Assembly (NCBI GenBank): GCA_004794785.1
Contig: SJOL01008747.1
Location: forward strand, 66,612 to 130,611
Length of the DNA stretch: 64,000 bases
Direction of reading: 5' to 3'
Source: Opisthorchis felineus
Lineage: Eukaryota; Platyhelminthes; Trematoda; Opisthorchiida; Opisthorchiidae
The translations under genes and the position numbers were made by a program. The first letter of the stretch is position 1. Every line of letters starts with the position of its first letter. The notes under the pieces are model-generated. The model made no database searches. It was given only the letters and a program-made list of their open reading frames with translations, and was not told where the DNA came from. Positions 27,101-41,683 of this stretch are shown here, piece by piece.

Positions 27101-27751
27101 AGATTATTGGTAAAAGGTAAAAGCAGCCACATTTCAGTGCTTAATGTTTCCAGAACTTATGCTTCAATGAGAAAGCGCAAAGTCATTTTGGTTCTCTATA
27201 TTGATTTACTCTTGCTAGGTGGAGCAGTCTCGGATGAGAGGCAGGGTTCTTTGTTCGGTGTAAGAAATCTTGTAATTCGTGATAAGTAATCTAGCGGTTC
27301 AATGAACTTGAGACTCCTGGATACTGCTGTTGTGTTCTAGTCCCTCACTCAAGGAAACCGTTTGACAGACAGTAATACGTCTCTTGGTCGGCGGTTGCTT
27401 GCTATCAGATTGTTGACTACCAAGAGCAATATCTCCGCAGATTTCGGTTAAACGCCAATACTTTAAACAGCCTCTGTGAGTGGCCCATTAAATGCATTAC
27501 CCTAACTGGAGTAAACGCACTATAGATTAACATCTGAACGTCAGGGCAACGCAGTAACCCCCTGTAACAATCATCACCCCTTACTTTCCAGGTAATTATG
27601 AACGAATAATGCTTGTTCCACCTAGCTGAGCTCGAATGTATGAACCACAAAATACGATCATTCGTTGTGAGTAATGTATTGACGAGTAAAAGCTGCTTAT
27701 TTAGAATTCAATAGCTGTTGAGTTATCGTTTGTCACCTCGTCCTACATTCC

Positions 27752-27773
27752 AATCTAATCTAATCTAATCTCA
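27752..27773. repeat. (AATCT)n short tandem repeat
   Basis: Four pentanucleotide units of AATCT stand in tandem. No element end is recognised next to it. Confidence 0.85.
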
Positions 27774-30700
27774 CGTAGGATTGCAGCCACGAAGTATCCC
27801 AATGACTTGTACAGCGTAGTTTCCGGGACTGTATTCTCCACCAAACCGAGCAGAGTCCAGTCAGTAAAAAGCCTACTGATATGACAGCATAAAGTACCAG
27901 CAGCGCTTGTAGTGTTAACCGTTTAACTTCCCGGTTTTCTAGTGAACATGAACCAACGACATGGAGAATTTCTTACGGTGAAGTTTCTTCTTGGAAGGCA
28001 AACTGGTCATAAAAAAGAGAGCGTATCATTTTTCAGTCTTCTTGGGTGTGATAGGAAAAAAAAGGAAGTGGCCAAAATGTGTGCGCTGTACGGCAGCGTA
28101 TCATATTGGAGGTTTTTCATGAAGACAAGGACGTTAACTACGGTCGCTTGTGGTGGATGGATCTACGAATGACAAGAACGAAGCGATCCTGAACATTCAG
28201 CAAAGTGCCCCTAACGGCTTTGAGTCCTCATAGTTAACTTGACTAGACACAACCAGTATGTAAATTAAACGCACAGATTTTATCTTGATTCTACCTACGG
28301 GTTGAATAATTCATCGTTTAAGGTTTCTTCAGGCTGAATAAAAGGTCGAGTGGTTCAATTATGGCACAGTTTCAGCTCATAGCCACGAAGCAAGCAGAGG
28401 AGACTATGAGAGTCAGGATATGCTAGCTACTCAAGCCTAGACAGGAATGACTGAGTAGTCAGGATTAGGTTTGAGTCACCGATACTCCAATAGTTTACAT
28501 GCGCCTCGATCCTCGCACTATATCTTGTTGGTTCCCCATAGCTATCGAACCGTTTTAACACATTTTCTGTTCAGTTGCTCTTGTGAAGGTCATTCCTTAA
28601 GTGGGCTAGGCTAACGGGTGACCGACCTCTTGGACCATCATGACTGGCCGGCTGATTGTTAATGATCCGAACTCGGCAACCATTGATTGCTTCCGTGACC
28701 TCGGCACCCATATAGGTGTGTTCGCTAGCAGGGTTAATTTTATCTTGCGTTTTGTCGTGTGCACGTTACTGTGCACTCCCTCCATTATATCATGTTGTTA
28801 CGCTCCTGCGTTGGTGGACAGTTGCAAATAATGACACGGTTGTTCATATCTTACCACTACATCAAGCTCGTACAGGCTAAAGAGTGAAGAAAATATATCG
28901 TGTTCAAAGCGCAATGAATTGCAAGAGGGCAGATAAACATGACTGAAAAAGATGAATTTGTTCAAGCACGTGAAAAATAAAAACTTCATAGAAAAGGTTG
29001 GTAAACAGTCGGTCTATTTGTTATTTGTTTCGCTTTGGACACATAAGCTTCCGAAGACCGACTGAGTAAGTATTCAGGCCTCTCGAGTTTCAAACCGTAT
29101 GGTGAAAGTTCTTTCTCAAAAAGTGAGCTAAATCAGTGTTGAATGTCAACAGCCCAAACAGCACATATCCACTTTTTTGGAAGTACAGTTAGGTTCAACA
29201 ATTACTTGGGTCCTGTCAATTGAGTGTTAATCTCGTCATCCACGCCGAGGAAAGCTTTAATCTGGGAACCTGATAGGTCTCAGTCTACCGAAGAGCATGA
29301 ACATTTTGAAAGCACTTGAAGTCGGTACGGAAGGTAACGAAATAAGAACAAAGGACAGATTGTCCGTATGCATCTTCATGCACTGACGGAACAACAAACA
29401 AGATGGACCTTGTAATTAGCAGACCAGATAGGAGTTAAGAAATCGTGGTTATGGGCAAAACAGAGTGCACGTCGAAATTCCTTACGCTGCTGTAAGACGA
29501 AAGTTTGCAACATGAAGTGTTCAGAAGGACCCAACCAAAAAATTGTCTAAAAATTGTCTATTTCGAGGAACCCAGACACCATGGTCGTATATCCATATAT
29601 CAGTATGCAAGCACAAAACCTTGCGATTCAATTGTGCAACGTCCGTAAGAAGAATCTAAAAACAACGAGGCTGAATATCCGATGCGTCCGATTCTCGCTG
29701 TGGCTAACTCTTCATACCATGCCACAGCTCGACGGCTGGCCGAGCTGCTCAGACCCACTGGACGAAAATCTGTTCGTTATGGTCTATGTCAGATTTCAAT
29801 TTGTGGATCTCATAAAAAAATCATATCAATCACGGAGCGACGTCCTCATTTAACGCAGTTTTATTGCTTGAAAATTTTTCCATGCTGGGGTTGAATATAC
29901 GTCGTGTATACCAATAAATAAGCCAAAAGAACTCTTTCCACATGCACTCTGAACCTACAGTTCCGCTCCGTCAAACGGGCAGACTAGTCACGGGATCATC
30001 TCCGGATCCACTACTCGCTGACATCTTCACAGCCAAACTGGAAGACGTCAATGATGAGCACTGAGAATAAGCTACAGCCCTAAGTCAACTCCATGATTCT
30101 AGTTCAACTCTTAAGGAGATGAATGACCAGAGTTGTAGATGATTATTAACAAGGCCTGATGAATATATTCAAAGAACCATCTACCTGAAGGAAAGCGAGA
30201 GCAATAAATACACATTCTCATAGCTTTGTTGCTGTTCAGCAATGAGCGTAAACTTGTTCGTTGCCAGAAATGTCCTAACGACGCTATGAAAAAAGGAATC
30301 AAGCGTTGGCGATTCTGACCACTTGTACGGTTGCAAATCCAGGTGCACGCGTAGTGTAACCTATGCGCAACGCCTTCAGCTAAACAGGACGAAGTAGACT
30401 AGGTTTAAGAGGCACCAGCTACAGCCAGAGTTTTCTCTTAGCTAACCCAGTTAACATGGAGAATGCAGTTACGCGAGACAGTTTTTTTCGCGCTTATTAC
30501 CAAGCAACACAAAAGCGCGATTGCCGTAGTTATGACCTTCGTCCTGTTGCACCTGAAATGTGCGCACAAATGTGTCCAATTCTTCCTACTAAACTGGTTT
30601 ACGGTTATTCACCTCCCGTCTAACCCTGGAACACACTAAGCCATATATAAACCAGGCGGTTCGCTGTGCATCAGCTGTCCCTTGTCCCGACTAGAAGCAG

Positions 30701-32521
30701 CATTTCCCATTCCTCATATCCGTTTTAGTTTTAGTGATTCACATTAAATGTGCTTCATCTTATGTATGATCAGGTTTGGCTGGAAGATACATGATCGAAA
30801 ATGCGAGCTCGTCTAGCGTTTGATACTGTAAACAGAGTAACTGTCCCAAACTACTGGAAGATCTTCAAATTATACCGGTACGGAGTGCAGTGTGGCCTTT
30901 TCGTAACTCCACCGTTACATTATTCTCATTTGGGACACCCATCAGGTGGACCGAAACGTCTCAAATTCCAAATTTTCTTCTTCGGAGAATGTGTGAATAT
31001 GTCTAAATGTCAGACGGAAATCAATACGTTTATCCTAAACTAAAAGATATGAAAAATGAACCCGGTGGATTTTCAAGCAATAAGGGAAATCTTTTACTTT
31101 CAAGGATCAGACTGTTTCATTTATATCATTTTCAGTTGCAGATCCAAACCATACAGGCTTATTTTTTCTGTAAAGCTGATGGCTTCATCGGGTATTGGGG
31201 AAGTTGTTGCGAGGACTGCCTCTGGCTCTCACAGAAAGGATAGGTACATAAAATCGTATGAAAATTCGGATTGATTTTATCCGTACTGTACATATTATCA
31301 GTTAAAATATCTAGGGAAGCGGGCCGCTTGTGTTATCGGCCGACATGTCTTTCAAGCAACGCATCAGTTGACCGCAGATGTCACGGGATTCGGGTCTTAT
31401 GAAACAGCCACTAAAGTCTGTGGAATCGACTTACCCCATTTCGATTTTCTTATCCAGCACCTCCTGCGAAACGGGTCAGAAATTGCAGTTTCTGGCATGG
31501 ACAAGGAGACAGCCGCATTCACTATTACCGACTGAAATGGCTACTTTGTATCTTATACAGTTCCAACTTTTCTCTCGAGCCAGCAAATCTGAAATGCCAC
31601 ATATTGACGGAGTGAATTTCTCCTTCTGAACTGTTTGTCACACACGTGGTGACTGACCAATTTGAGAAGTCAATACTACCGTTGTTTCATATTTCAAGGG
31701 GTTTGCTTATCGGCTGGCTCTATCGCGTAGCTGATACCCTGAGAAACAAAATGATAAACCGCCGATGGAAAGCATGTAACGAATGCTTTGACTGTCAGGC
31801 AAGTGCCTCTGTTGCAAAGGTTGAGTCAACTAAGCCTGAGAAGCAAAACTTAGCACGTTAACCAAGACCAGTAAGTACAAACCAGCTTTGAGAAAAACTC
31901 AAGAAAACTCCTAAACAGCAAAACACAATCAAAAAGATCATTCTGGAGGCTCGGATCTTCTTCCATTGCCCTCCACTTGCCCCCCGAACCAAACCATCCC
32001 CCACTGAACTGAAGAAACAAAAACATTTTCTGGATAGCCTGTACCCAAGAGACTGAATGACGGAAATGTCCTATGACGTTGATGCAGCTGTGTCAGTTGA
32101 CTAGCCCTTGAAAGATTTTACGTTACGAGCACATCTACTTCACCAAATTGGTAAACACTTATCAGCCGATAAGTCAGCCTCGGGTAAGCATACAATACCA
32201 CTTATTTCACAGCTGAAATAACAATAATAAATCTGAAGGGTAGGATGAAGTGACGTACGATAGTCAAAACGTTCTCCAGTTGTCGATAACCCCCATTGTT
32301 TTTGTTATCGTTTACTGATACGCCTTCGCAAGAACCTATATATCATGGTTGATTGGTGTTATGCAAATCTCGATAGACGATACAACCAGCAGGTTATAAC
32401 TATCTGAATTCCATTATGAGGCTTTCGCATGTTGCGCTAAAATTCAGAAGCTCTGAGCGGCTGGAACATTTAATTCGGACGACCTGGAAATTCTTACCCC
32501 ACTATCAAGAACTATGTTGAC

Positions 32522-32541
32522 AACACAAACAAACAAACAAA
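32522..32541. repeat. (ACAA)n short tandem repeat
   Basis: About four and a half ACAA units lie in otherwise featureless sequence. Confidence 0.8.
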
Positions 32542-35500
32542 TACAAGCGAAATGCCATTGTTTAAGCCCAGCTAGCACATGGTGTAGCTGTTTTAGGTCA
32601 CCTTCCTTCAGGGAAAAATTCTGCAAGTCTCCGCACGGGGTGGGATAATAATCGATCGAATAATATGATAATCAACCATGGAGACAAGTTCCACTGTGAC
32701 TACTTGATAACACCCGCGTGAGGAAAACGCGGATGAATTAGCAACGGCGGTCTGTCTTGACAGTTTGTGGTCAAAATACAACAACAACAAAAAGCTGAGC
32801 CTTACATGCATACAAGCACGAGGCAGAAAGAACAATAGAGGGACCTTAGGTCAAAGGACCAGTGATTAGGCAGCGCAACGTCTCTTTGGGAGGGTTTGCT
32901 CGGCAGGATGATATTGTGCGTGATGTCCTTTGTCCAGGGTGTGAAAATGAAAAATCAAGCGACAAGCGCAAGCGAAATTCAAAACTGTCTTTAAATACAA
33001 GGTGTTTAGCACCGTATCCATGCAGACCGAAGCTCAGAAGTTGTTTACAAGCTGTGCGTGCATTTACCTCAAAAGCCTGTCAACCACGAACGAGTTACGT
33101 AGACGTGACCCACCTTCATTGAACCTATTGACCTTGAACTCAGAATCATTCAAAATCTGAACGCAAACAAAGTGAACCCACGCAGTTAATTTGCAGCCTG
33201 TTTTCGTCTCAATTTGGTATGGGTTACTACTGAACTTTTGCATCCAGACAACTTGCATTTTCCAGACAGGTGATAAAAATGAAATGTAAATGTAGCCACA
33301 TGCTGATAGACAAGGCCAGTACTTATCAATCTCGATCCAAGCTCCAAATTCGATCACATTGATACAGTCTACAATCAGTGATAAGACTGTCCGCAACAAT
33401 GCTGTCACTGCCGGTAACGACAGCATGTAGGCTAAAGAAAGGCTGTCTGGAAAAAAGGCACTAAGGAATGTTTCGGGGTAAAATAAACTTGTAGTTGTCA
33501 AGCGCTGATGATGGCTTGTTATAGAGAATGATGGTGACGAGTGGATGGGTACCTAAGATAAGCACAGAGACTGCTGAGGTTTACATGTAGTCAAACTGTG
33601 AGCAGAACTATGTATGAGCTTAAGTGCACCAAACAACTGTTTTTGAGACCCTGTTTTTACCCGCGTAACATGCAGCAGTTGCTCTATTTCTCAATGTGTA
33701 CATGCAATCCCGAAGAGCTCTAATATGGTCACATGTGAAACTGGGTCGCAACATACACGGAGATGCTCTTAGTTGGGTGAATTACTGCAAACTGCAGTTT
33801 ATGTTCATCGCAAAACATGAAAGACCGGACGACTGCTGTTTCAACGATCAAGACGCCAAAAGATCTCTAATTCGTAAAGTCATGAAGTGGTATGAGGGCC
33901 AATATGACTAATCCGGCTCCTTCATCTAGATTTTTACAGGCAATAGTTAGTTTTAGGGTCCCAGAAAGAAGCAATCACCTGTTAAACGCTCATTCTTCCC
34001 AACGATCAGCTTTAGACGCATAAAACCGTTCTTGACACGCATGGAACATTCAGAAATAATCACGATGGCTTTAGTAATGTCGAACAATCGAACTTTGCAG
34101 CTGCAGGATACGCATCCAAACCTGAAACGGTAGCTAATCTAAGATCGCATTCAATGATACCCTAATCACTCTAAAAATGAAAGTTTAATGAGTTTTGAGG
34201 TCATCACAGGCATGGAGGCCAACCAACGACCAAAGGTAGGGGATGGATCGACCGCATCACGAAAGCACAACATACAGATTTTGTATGAGCTGAGAGCGAT
34301 GGAGCTGGTTAGAAAGCAGAGGTCACAATAGAAATCGAGACCAAAGTAGTAACCACAGCACCATTTGTTTACAGTGCAACCCAGTTGCGCAGTAGCAACT
34401 TGCCTAACTGCATCACCCGGCTGGACCGGACTAACATGAACAGTACTTAAGAACCGCTATGATGCTAACGCCTTATTTGTTTTCATGCGTCATTAGCTCA
34501 ATATTTATTCGTTTGCAGGTAGATAGCATGGTACCAGTGTATGAGAAAATTCGTGCAGTCAAGCGACATAGAACCGGAATGGGGTCAGTACCATTGCGGA
34601 CAGCTTGTTCGGGTCAGCAGCTACTGGTCAAATGGAGGTGATGGGTTTGCTTTCATCAGACTTCGTTAAGTGCGGTCGTTCGCATTATGGTCGACGGTGA
34701 GTGACCAAGTAGGGTTACCCGAATGGCCTGTTGTTAAGATGTGCTTTGATAATCAATGGAGAAGGGTTGGTAGGCATTGGATGACACTGATAGACCCTTT
34801 TGGACGAAACTCGGCACGTCCTTTAGGAAGCGCTCAACCGTTTTATGTTTTTCATTCGCGTCATTACAGGTGCAAGAAAACTGGTAAACTACAAGTGGTA
34901 GGAAGACGGCGGAACCGGGATCTACTGGCCTAAATTGTGAGTGACAGCCCGAAATGAGGGTCTAAGTACGGCATTTCTTCACCTTTGAGAAGTAACTGCA
35001 AAAGAATTTCTTTCTTTTGAATCGTTAGCATGGGGACCCGGTTGTGGTTGTGTTCCTTTTGAGTCTTTCCGGATATTCATTGCATCGTGGGGTATTTTCC
35101 AAATAAACACTGGCAATATGAGGTGCCTACCTGATTCGGTAAAAAGAGGCCTTCTACAGATCCAAGAATCTACGAAAACTCTCTTCCACTCCACGTGTTT
35201 AAATATACATTTGACCGTTATAAATGGCAGAAGGTCCATTACCAACAAAACTAACCGTCCTATAATTTATTTGGACTACTACGCTCCACTTGCCTGCGAA
35301 TACTATGGTTCATCTTCGTTTTGTTTGCGATGTCAGTTCGAGGTTAAAAGTGGCGACATTAGGTTGCACCAATAAAATGAATGCCAGTTCTTAGCAGGTC
35401 GTTCCTCCCAACCCATAAATAAATATGCATCTTTCGAAACGCCACACGCATTTCCTACTGAGAAGTGAACGAGAAACGACTCAGTTCCCGACAAAAATAG

Positions 35501-38500
35501 AACGCTAAAAACAACGTTTCGTGTTTGGATCTGCACAGTTCGAGAAATGGAGCAACCTCTGCAGAACGAACTGTATTAAAATCAGAAAATTCAAAGAGGG
35601 ATAGCAAAATATCCTGGCCTATTCTCTCAGCTTCCACACTTCTGTTCAGTCAGGTGCTGCCGTCTTTCGCTTACTATGGCAAGTATTCGACTGCCAGTAG
35701 CCTGTTTTGACATGAGGAGGGACATATGTGGTGTATAGCCGTCAACGACTTTAGAACCTTGCGGTATTTGGACAGCGGAAGGCTAGGGATGCACACTCGA
35801 ACAGATGTATTGATGTCAGTTGGATCGGATGCACGGTAAGTTTCTGGTTCAGCCGGTCTGTCCTCTGGTGGCAGTCAGTAGCAGTTAATTGGTGCGTTAA
35901 TTGTTTGAGATTAATAGTGACCACCAACGCTTGATGGCATCCGCCATCATTTGTGTTAATGACATTCTTTGTCATGCGTACATCGTTACATTGCACTTAA
36001 CGAACTGGCCACATGCCACTAGCTCGAAACTTCTGGCATCGCGCGCGCTAGCAAGACACTAAGAACTTCATTAGGGTCACCGCTATCTTCCAACTAGGGC
36101 AATGGAACCAGTGGAGACATTTATAAAACAGGTAACGGTAGATATTTGGACAACACTGTTCAAATCGATAGCACAACACCGGACAGAATCTCGGGGTTTT
36201 ACCTCTGTGTGCTGATGAATACAGGTCAAATAAAATTAGATGACTTTGGAAAAATTAACCCCCTGAAAAAAAACATTAGGATTTACCTTTGCCACTATCA
36301 GCAAGGTTGAAGTCAACCACTCTAATACAATAAAGGGTACGTTGGATATGAACACGATTGTATTGTGGTTTGTAACATGAGGCCAGAAAGTGTTTCCGTT
36401 TTTATACCGGCGCACTGACTTCAGCTACTATGAGTGTGAGTTTCAACCTTTGAACGATCGATCACCCCACCAATTGTCCAATTACTGGCGAATGGATCAA
36501 CGCGGTAAGGTCAGAGCATTTAAGTAGTCCGGTGACATTCGAATCCTATTACTTTTGGTGAGGATTCAAGGTTACTTTGGCCCTCGAAGAAAAGTTATTG
36601 TAACCGTTTTAATTTAATTTGTATTTTCAAAACCACTAATTTCTCTTCCTTTTTGTAGAATGGCCGCATGAGCAATGATTCCTAAGTGTCTTAAGTGAGC
36701 GTACAGCTGGCTCCACCTTCACACGCCTTAGCAATAAACAAGCACAAACTAACGTAGTTTGGCCACTGGACAGAAAAAGACTAAACTGCTATATTTAAAA
36801 CCGAGGCTACCCGATTATTTGATAAAGCATATGCTTTCGCGGTTATCGACCTATTTTTTTTACAACCGAATCCTTCAATATATGGTTTGTATTTGACAGG
36901 CTACCTTGGCTTCCGTACCGAGTTGTGCTGTTCTGTGGAGTTGACAGATTTATGTCACCGCTTGTCGGGCAACTTCTGGGGAGGAAGGACAAAGCGTATA
37001 GCAATGGAAGCCAGATGGAGCTTGAGCCGAAAAAAAAAACAATAAAAACATCCACTACATTAACATCCAGACACTAATCGGAAATAACAGCTGCCATGAA
37101 GGGACATGTGATAGAAGTACCAGTCTTCGCTGCTTGACGATAAATTGGGAAGATCTAATCACGAAAATTCACTGACACTGCTGCCCAATTCACTGTTGCC
37201 GTTTGGGAGTGCCTTTCAATAAAAGTGCTGACTCTTATCAGGCTACCTATTGAAGGTTGCACTCGACGTTGAACGATCTCACCTCGTTCAAGAACCCGGT
37301 TTTTTGATAACCAGTTCGTAGTGTTTCAGTTTCTTTCAGAACAACACGAGCCCACTAACAGAAGAGTAATGTTGTCGCTTCTGAAGTGGTCATGAGGCAG
37401 ATCCCATCCTGCTTCTTCAAGGCTATATCATAAACTGAACCTAATTTAAAATTTACCACCTCAGACTTGCGCGAATTCTTTCCATGAGACATTTTATCTC
37501 CTCTTCTTTGCTCCGTACGTTGACGACAAACTAACCCCATGTTTTGTCATCCACTATACCGCTTTATGCAGTGTCTGGCTGTAGATACAATCCGGAAGCC
37601 TACGCCGGCATGCATAGCGAACTTAATGTGTCCATAGAATGGACCCACAAGCGTAGAGCTACCTTGTGTCAGAAAGTAGGTTTCTTGGTCGCTCAAATTA
37701 GGAACTAAAGCGGACTGCCCAGTAACTCTGCTCATTTCGCCGTTAATAAGATTGTAACCTGAAGCCTTTCACAGCGATGTACTCGACTATAACAATCATC
37801 GGTAACCTCAAACAGTGTCTGGAGTTGTGGAAACCTCGGAACGCTTGTAGTAAGCTAGCAATAGGTCCATTGTCTCTTCCTCGTTATCTTTTTTTCTCAC
37901 AATAAAGGCAAACGTTTGGGCAACTTGCCAAGAAATCCATTCGCTTGCTGTTCCCTGAAACTACGAAGCTCTTACGAGTGAAAGAGCCTCCCACGCCTTT
38001 ACGACAATTTGCAAAGCTCGACTTCGTCAACCGCACCAAACGTCTTTTATTCACCCGCCCAGTCCTCCGAACGGTTTACATGGATGTCTCTTGAAAACTC
38101 ATTCTCGTTGCTCCCCGTCAGTTTCCTGTTGGGCAATGGAACGTTTCTGCGGCAGCCCAGGAGGTGGTGGCACAGCCAAAATGAATGCTTAATGGAAACA
38201 CAGTGTGTCACCCACACCCAATCGACAAAAGATGGGGTCGCTTTTGTTCTTAGTAGACCAATCGAGTAGTCATGACCGTTGCATTCAACAATGATCTTAA
38301 GCTTCAAACTGATGATGCTTAAAAGCCATAATGGAAAGACACGAAATGAACTACTATGATCAACTTCAACAAAATAGGCTTTGATGCAGTGTAAGGTATC
38401 TAGTAAGGAGACCGCAGACTGTCGGTGCGTATTCTAATTTTCGTTGCTATGAACAAGTGGATAGTAATCATATCAAATGTCAGTAAAATTGACAAGATTG

Positions 38501-38842
38501 GTACTGAAGACAGGACAGCCGTCGGCAGATGGAAGGGGTGATGGTGACAGAATTTATAAATCTTCCGCAATGTGGAAGCAGACAGGTTTCCCACGCCTCA
38601 GTTACACTATATTACGAATTATATGTTGTCGCGGTCAACGACTCGCAGACTGACGAAAAGTACTCACCTATTCAAAAACTTCGTAGGTACCACAAGTTTG
38701 GAGATCGCGGTTGGACAACCACTGTGATCATAAGCTCCTGTCTATTCAGAAATAGTTCAGCTCCCTAACGAGCTTGCCACATTGAATTATCCAAACCACT
38801 TTACTGCAAGATCATCTTTCTGTGTGGCACATTCGGAGGCAG

Positions 38843-38965
38843 ACTGTACAACTCAGTCGCCGCAATAATTGGGTAGTGGAATGGCCACATGGAATTTGCT
38901 TTCATATGACGTACGTACGCACTTTAAAAGATTCTATCGTCGCTGGAAGTTGCGAAATGTATGAG
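38843..38965 (+). CDS. Candidate exon, unidentified, plus strand
   Basis: A 123-base open segment lies between gaggcag and the donor GTGAGCGTA. It reads TVQLSRRNNWVVEWPHGICF, then HMTYVRTLKDSIVAGSCEMYE. The acceptor lacks a good pyrimidine tract. No homology is recognised; it may be chance. Confidence 0.18.
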
Positions 38966-40557
38966 GTGAGCGTAGAATTTCCACTGGCTTATTATAAACA
39001 CCAGTCATCAGAAGTTTATCTGACTAGTAGACCAGCTTGCTCACGGTGGAAAATACTCTTGACCACTCAGCCAAATGCCCATAGCCTTCCGACTGCAGCT
39101 CTACCATCAAAATTTCCAAAAAGTTTGTTCATCCAGCGAATGTGTTCTTGTCATCGGATAATTTCGCACCCAACTCGGCTCGAATCCCCTTACTTTTCAC
39201 TTGCCTTCTGCATAAATTCAATGGATAGAGCAGAGTGAAACGGATTACGCCGGCTGCTGTTTTGCGCAACGGTTACAAATCCTAGGTATCGTAGTGATCT
39301 GGTTCCGCTTATGAGTATTCAGGAGGGGTAAGAATCCCGGTAATCATCCGACAAACACCAGCGAAGCCATAAGAATGTGGGGCAGTACTATGAGTCCCCT
39401 TAATACGCAGGGGATTGCAACTACACTATTAGTGAGTCGTGCCTGTCGTGAAATTGGAAAGGGATACCTGCCACACTAGGACCACACATCTGCAACCTCT
39501 GAGTTGAACTTTCCGTCACGAATCTGGCTACTGAAATGGGTGTAAGTAGTCACACATCGTTGTGCAAAGAAAAGGCCGGACTGAGGAAGATCACGGCACC
39601 GCGATTGACTCTGATGGTGGTGAAGGACTGTGGGCAATCCTCTCAATTTATGGCACATCTGAAAGGCTCGCTAATCATAGTAAAGCATGCTGCTCATCAG
39701 TGAAAGTCCGCTCCCGGGTGTGCGGTGAGGAAACCTCACTTCAATATTTTGTTTGATGTAGAACAATTCGGCCCACTGTCACCAGCACTCCTGAACTTCG
39801 GACTTGGTTCACCACCTGAGTAGGCAGTAGAGGAACGCGCTGATGTACAACCAAGTTCGAAAACCTGTCATGCCCCATTACACTTATCTCAGGCCTTTCA
39901 ACGACGACCACTACAACGGCTTAGGCATCTATTATACACGTGTGGTGCTGAAAGTACCAAACAAATAATGGCCCCTATACAATGCCCAAGGTGAAGTCTC
40001 CTCCGGGGAAAATTGAAGAGGTGGCTCACTACGATCACAGATGATATGGGGCAACTTGGTCTCCACGTTGCTTACAGACTTCTCCACCAGAACCAGAACC
40101 AGTTGGTGATTCGCGAAGGCCGACATCGCTACCCAAAATGTTTCTGAAGCCTACCAGAGAACAGTCACTTAAAGGTAAAGTGGGTAAGTGCTGAAATGTG
40201 GGGTACTGTATATGGAAGGAGTGGCTTTGCCAATTTCATACGCAAACTCAAGCAAAGCGACGGATTATCCTGATATGCGTAAAGCAATCCCAAACCCATA
40301 GTGTTCCGCATCATTCCAGTGCAAAACCCCTGCTTCCGATTATTTGCCCCGATGGAGTGAAACACTAAGATCCATTGTAACATTGCCCTCTCTCGAAATG
40401 CTGAGAAGTAGAAACGATATTCACGGTCGTTTTGTATGTACCAGCCTGAAGTTCTAGGGAAATCCGTTTTGTGAGGACTAACATGGGCCAAGAAGATGAA
40501 TCCAGCTGTCAAAAAATGTGTGGTACAACGGAATGAGGAGGAACTTATTCAGTCAGT

Positions 40558-40780
40558 CATTCAGCTCAGAAACCGTGCACCCAAATGCAGTAGTTCCAGC
40601 TGCTACAGTTTCGTTCACTGATGAGAAGGGAATGAGAGCCATGGGTTGAAGGTGATGGCCGAATACGTCCAGTGATGACAAATGGATCTGTTGGTCCGGT
40701 ACGGCAGGAAGTGAGAGCCATGCAGTGAAGGCGATAGCTTTGATGCAGCAACAACATTGGTGGGGGCCAACATAGGGTTC
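40558..40780. repeat. Dispersed repeat, unclassified (copy 1)
   Basis: CAGCTCAGAAACCGTGC, GCAGTAGTTCCAGC, GGGAATGAGAGCCATGG and GCGATAGCTTTGATGCA occur in the same order and spacing as in the copy at 49440-49660. No coding motif or promoter is recognised. The middle carries two similar GTGAGAGCCATG units. Confidence 0.6.
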
Positions 40781-41461
40781 GTGCTAAATAATCCCTTGAC
40801 AAAATTTCTTCATGCGCCGAGACCTCGAATATCGTTGTTGCAGTGTGTGCAAAAACAGGCGAAGGACGCACAAAACGCTCGCAGGCAGCTAACTTGACAC
40901 ACAATAGTCGCTCAAAAACCTTCCGTAAATGTGAAGTCCACTTGGTAATGGGAGATTGAACGAAGAAAAGTCAATTGCTGAACTACAGTAATTTAATGGG
41001 CTTTCCCTTTCTGTACTGGCAAACTACGTAAGGGCGGTATGCTTCTGTCCGAATGATGGATTCAATACTACTAAGGCCCTGTTAAACAAGCAGCTTTGTT
41101 TTTCATCCTACTTTCGTTCAACTGTTATCCGATTCTCCGCCGGTAAGAAGAACAACGACGCAGATCTACAAACTGAGCACACGGTTTGCAGATCAGGTGG
41201 ATGTTGCTGTTCCCTGAGCTTGCAGACGTTGGGATATCGTCAAGCGTGCGAACAAATCAACGGCTACCTCATCTAAAACCGATTAATGCATCCCAGCTAC
41301 CAATAGTTTAATATATTGTCGAAATGAGCACAAGAAATTCCACCCTGCCACGGCAACCAGCAAAACGTAAGAATGAATTGCAAGAGTCATATTTCATAAA
41401 CATCACAACAGCTACAGAAGATTTTCTAAAAACCACAGCTGAGCGTACCGTAAGTGATAGT

Positions 41462-41683
41462 TTAGTGTCGTCCTTCGGTTGCATGTGCTAATTCTTCGTA
41501 GACTTCAATAGCTATCTGGGCTTCTGCCTTTGATACATCTGTTTGTGCTGATAACAGCTCTGCCTGTGCTCGTGTTAAGCCCTCCTTGACTGCGTGGACG
41601 TCAAGCTGATCCAGAGTGGCAGCTTCCTCGGCGAGAACCTGCATGCTGGAATCGCTGTTGACTGTGACAGTCCCACTGCTCAC
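41462..41683 (-). CDS. ATP5F1D: ATP synthase F1 subunit delta, mitochondrial: terminal coding exon (C-terminal helices)
   Basis: This is the last coding exon of the same gene. After the acceptor cccttctag (AG at 41685-41684) it reads VSSGTVTVNSDSSMQVLAEE, then AATLDQLDVHAVKEGL, and continues as an alanine- and glutamate-rich helical hairpin to a TAA stop at 41464-41462. This is the C-terminal two-helix domain of the delta subunit (bacterial epsilon), including the conserved VNSDSS and QVLAEEA motifs. The two exons give about 159 codons, so a short first exon would bring the protein near the usual 165-170 residues. No frameshift or stop is present, so the gene appears functional. A variant polyadenylation signal ATTAAA lies about 150 bp downstream on this strand, near 41306; that assignment is tentative. 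Confidence 0.94.
   Translation of the reverse strand: MSSGTVTVNSDSSMQVLAEEAATLDQLDVHAVKEGLTRAQAELLSAQTDVSKAEAQIAIEVYEELAHATEGRH

Larger units (their letters stand above)
24111..40557. other. Long stretch without recognised genes
   Basis: Apart from two short tandem repeats, one weak hammerhead-like motif near 30.95 kb and a poor exon candidate at 38.84 kb, I see nothing to annotate. Open frames at 33501-33064 (145 codons), 40512-40165 (115 codons) and 26678-26496 on the minus strand have no recognised domain. Confidence 0.5.

Noticed and set aside
33064..33501. 145-codon minus-strand frame as a protein gene
   Set aside because: It has no recognised domain, a mixed hydrophobic composition and no clear start or splice context; a frame of this length can occur by chance in 64 kb.
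38822..39238. 138-codon plus-strand frame as a single-exon gene
   Set aside because: It has no domain or supported start. Only a sub-segment has a plausible donor site, listed as a weak exon candidate.
40165..40512. 115-codon minus-strand frame as a gene downstream of ATP5F1D
   Set aside because: No domain, splice signals or homology could be supported.
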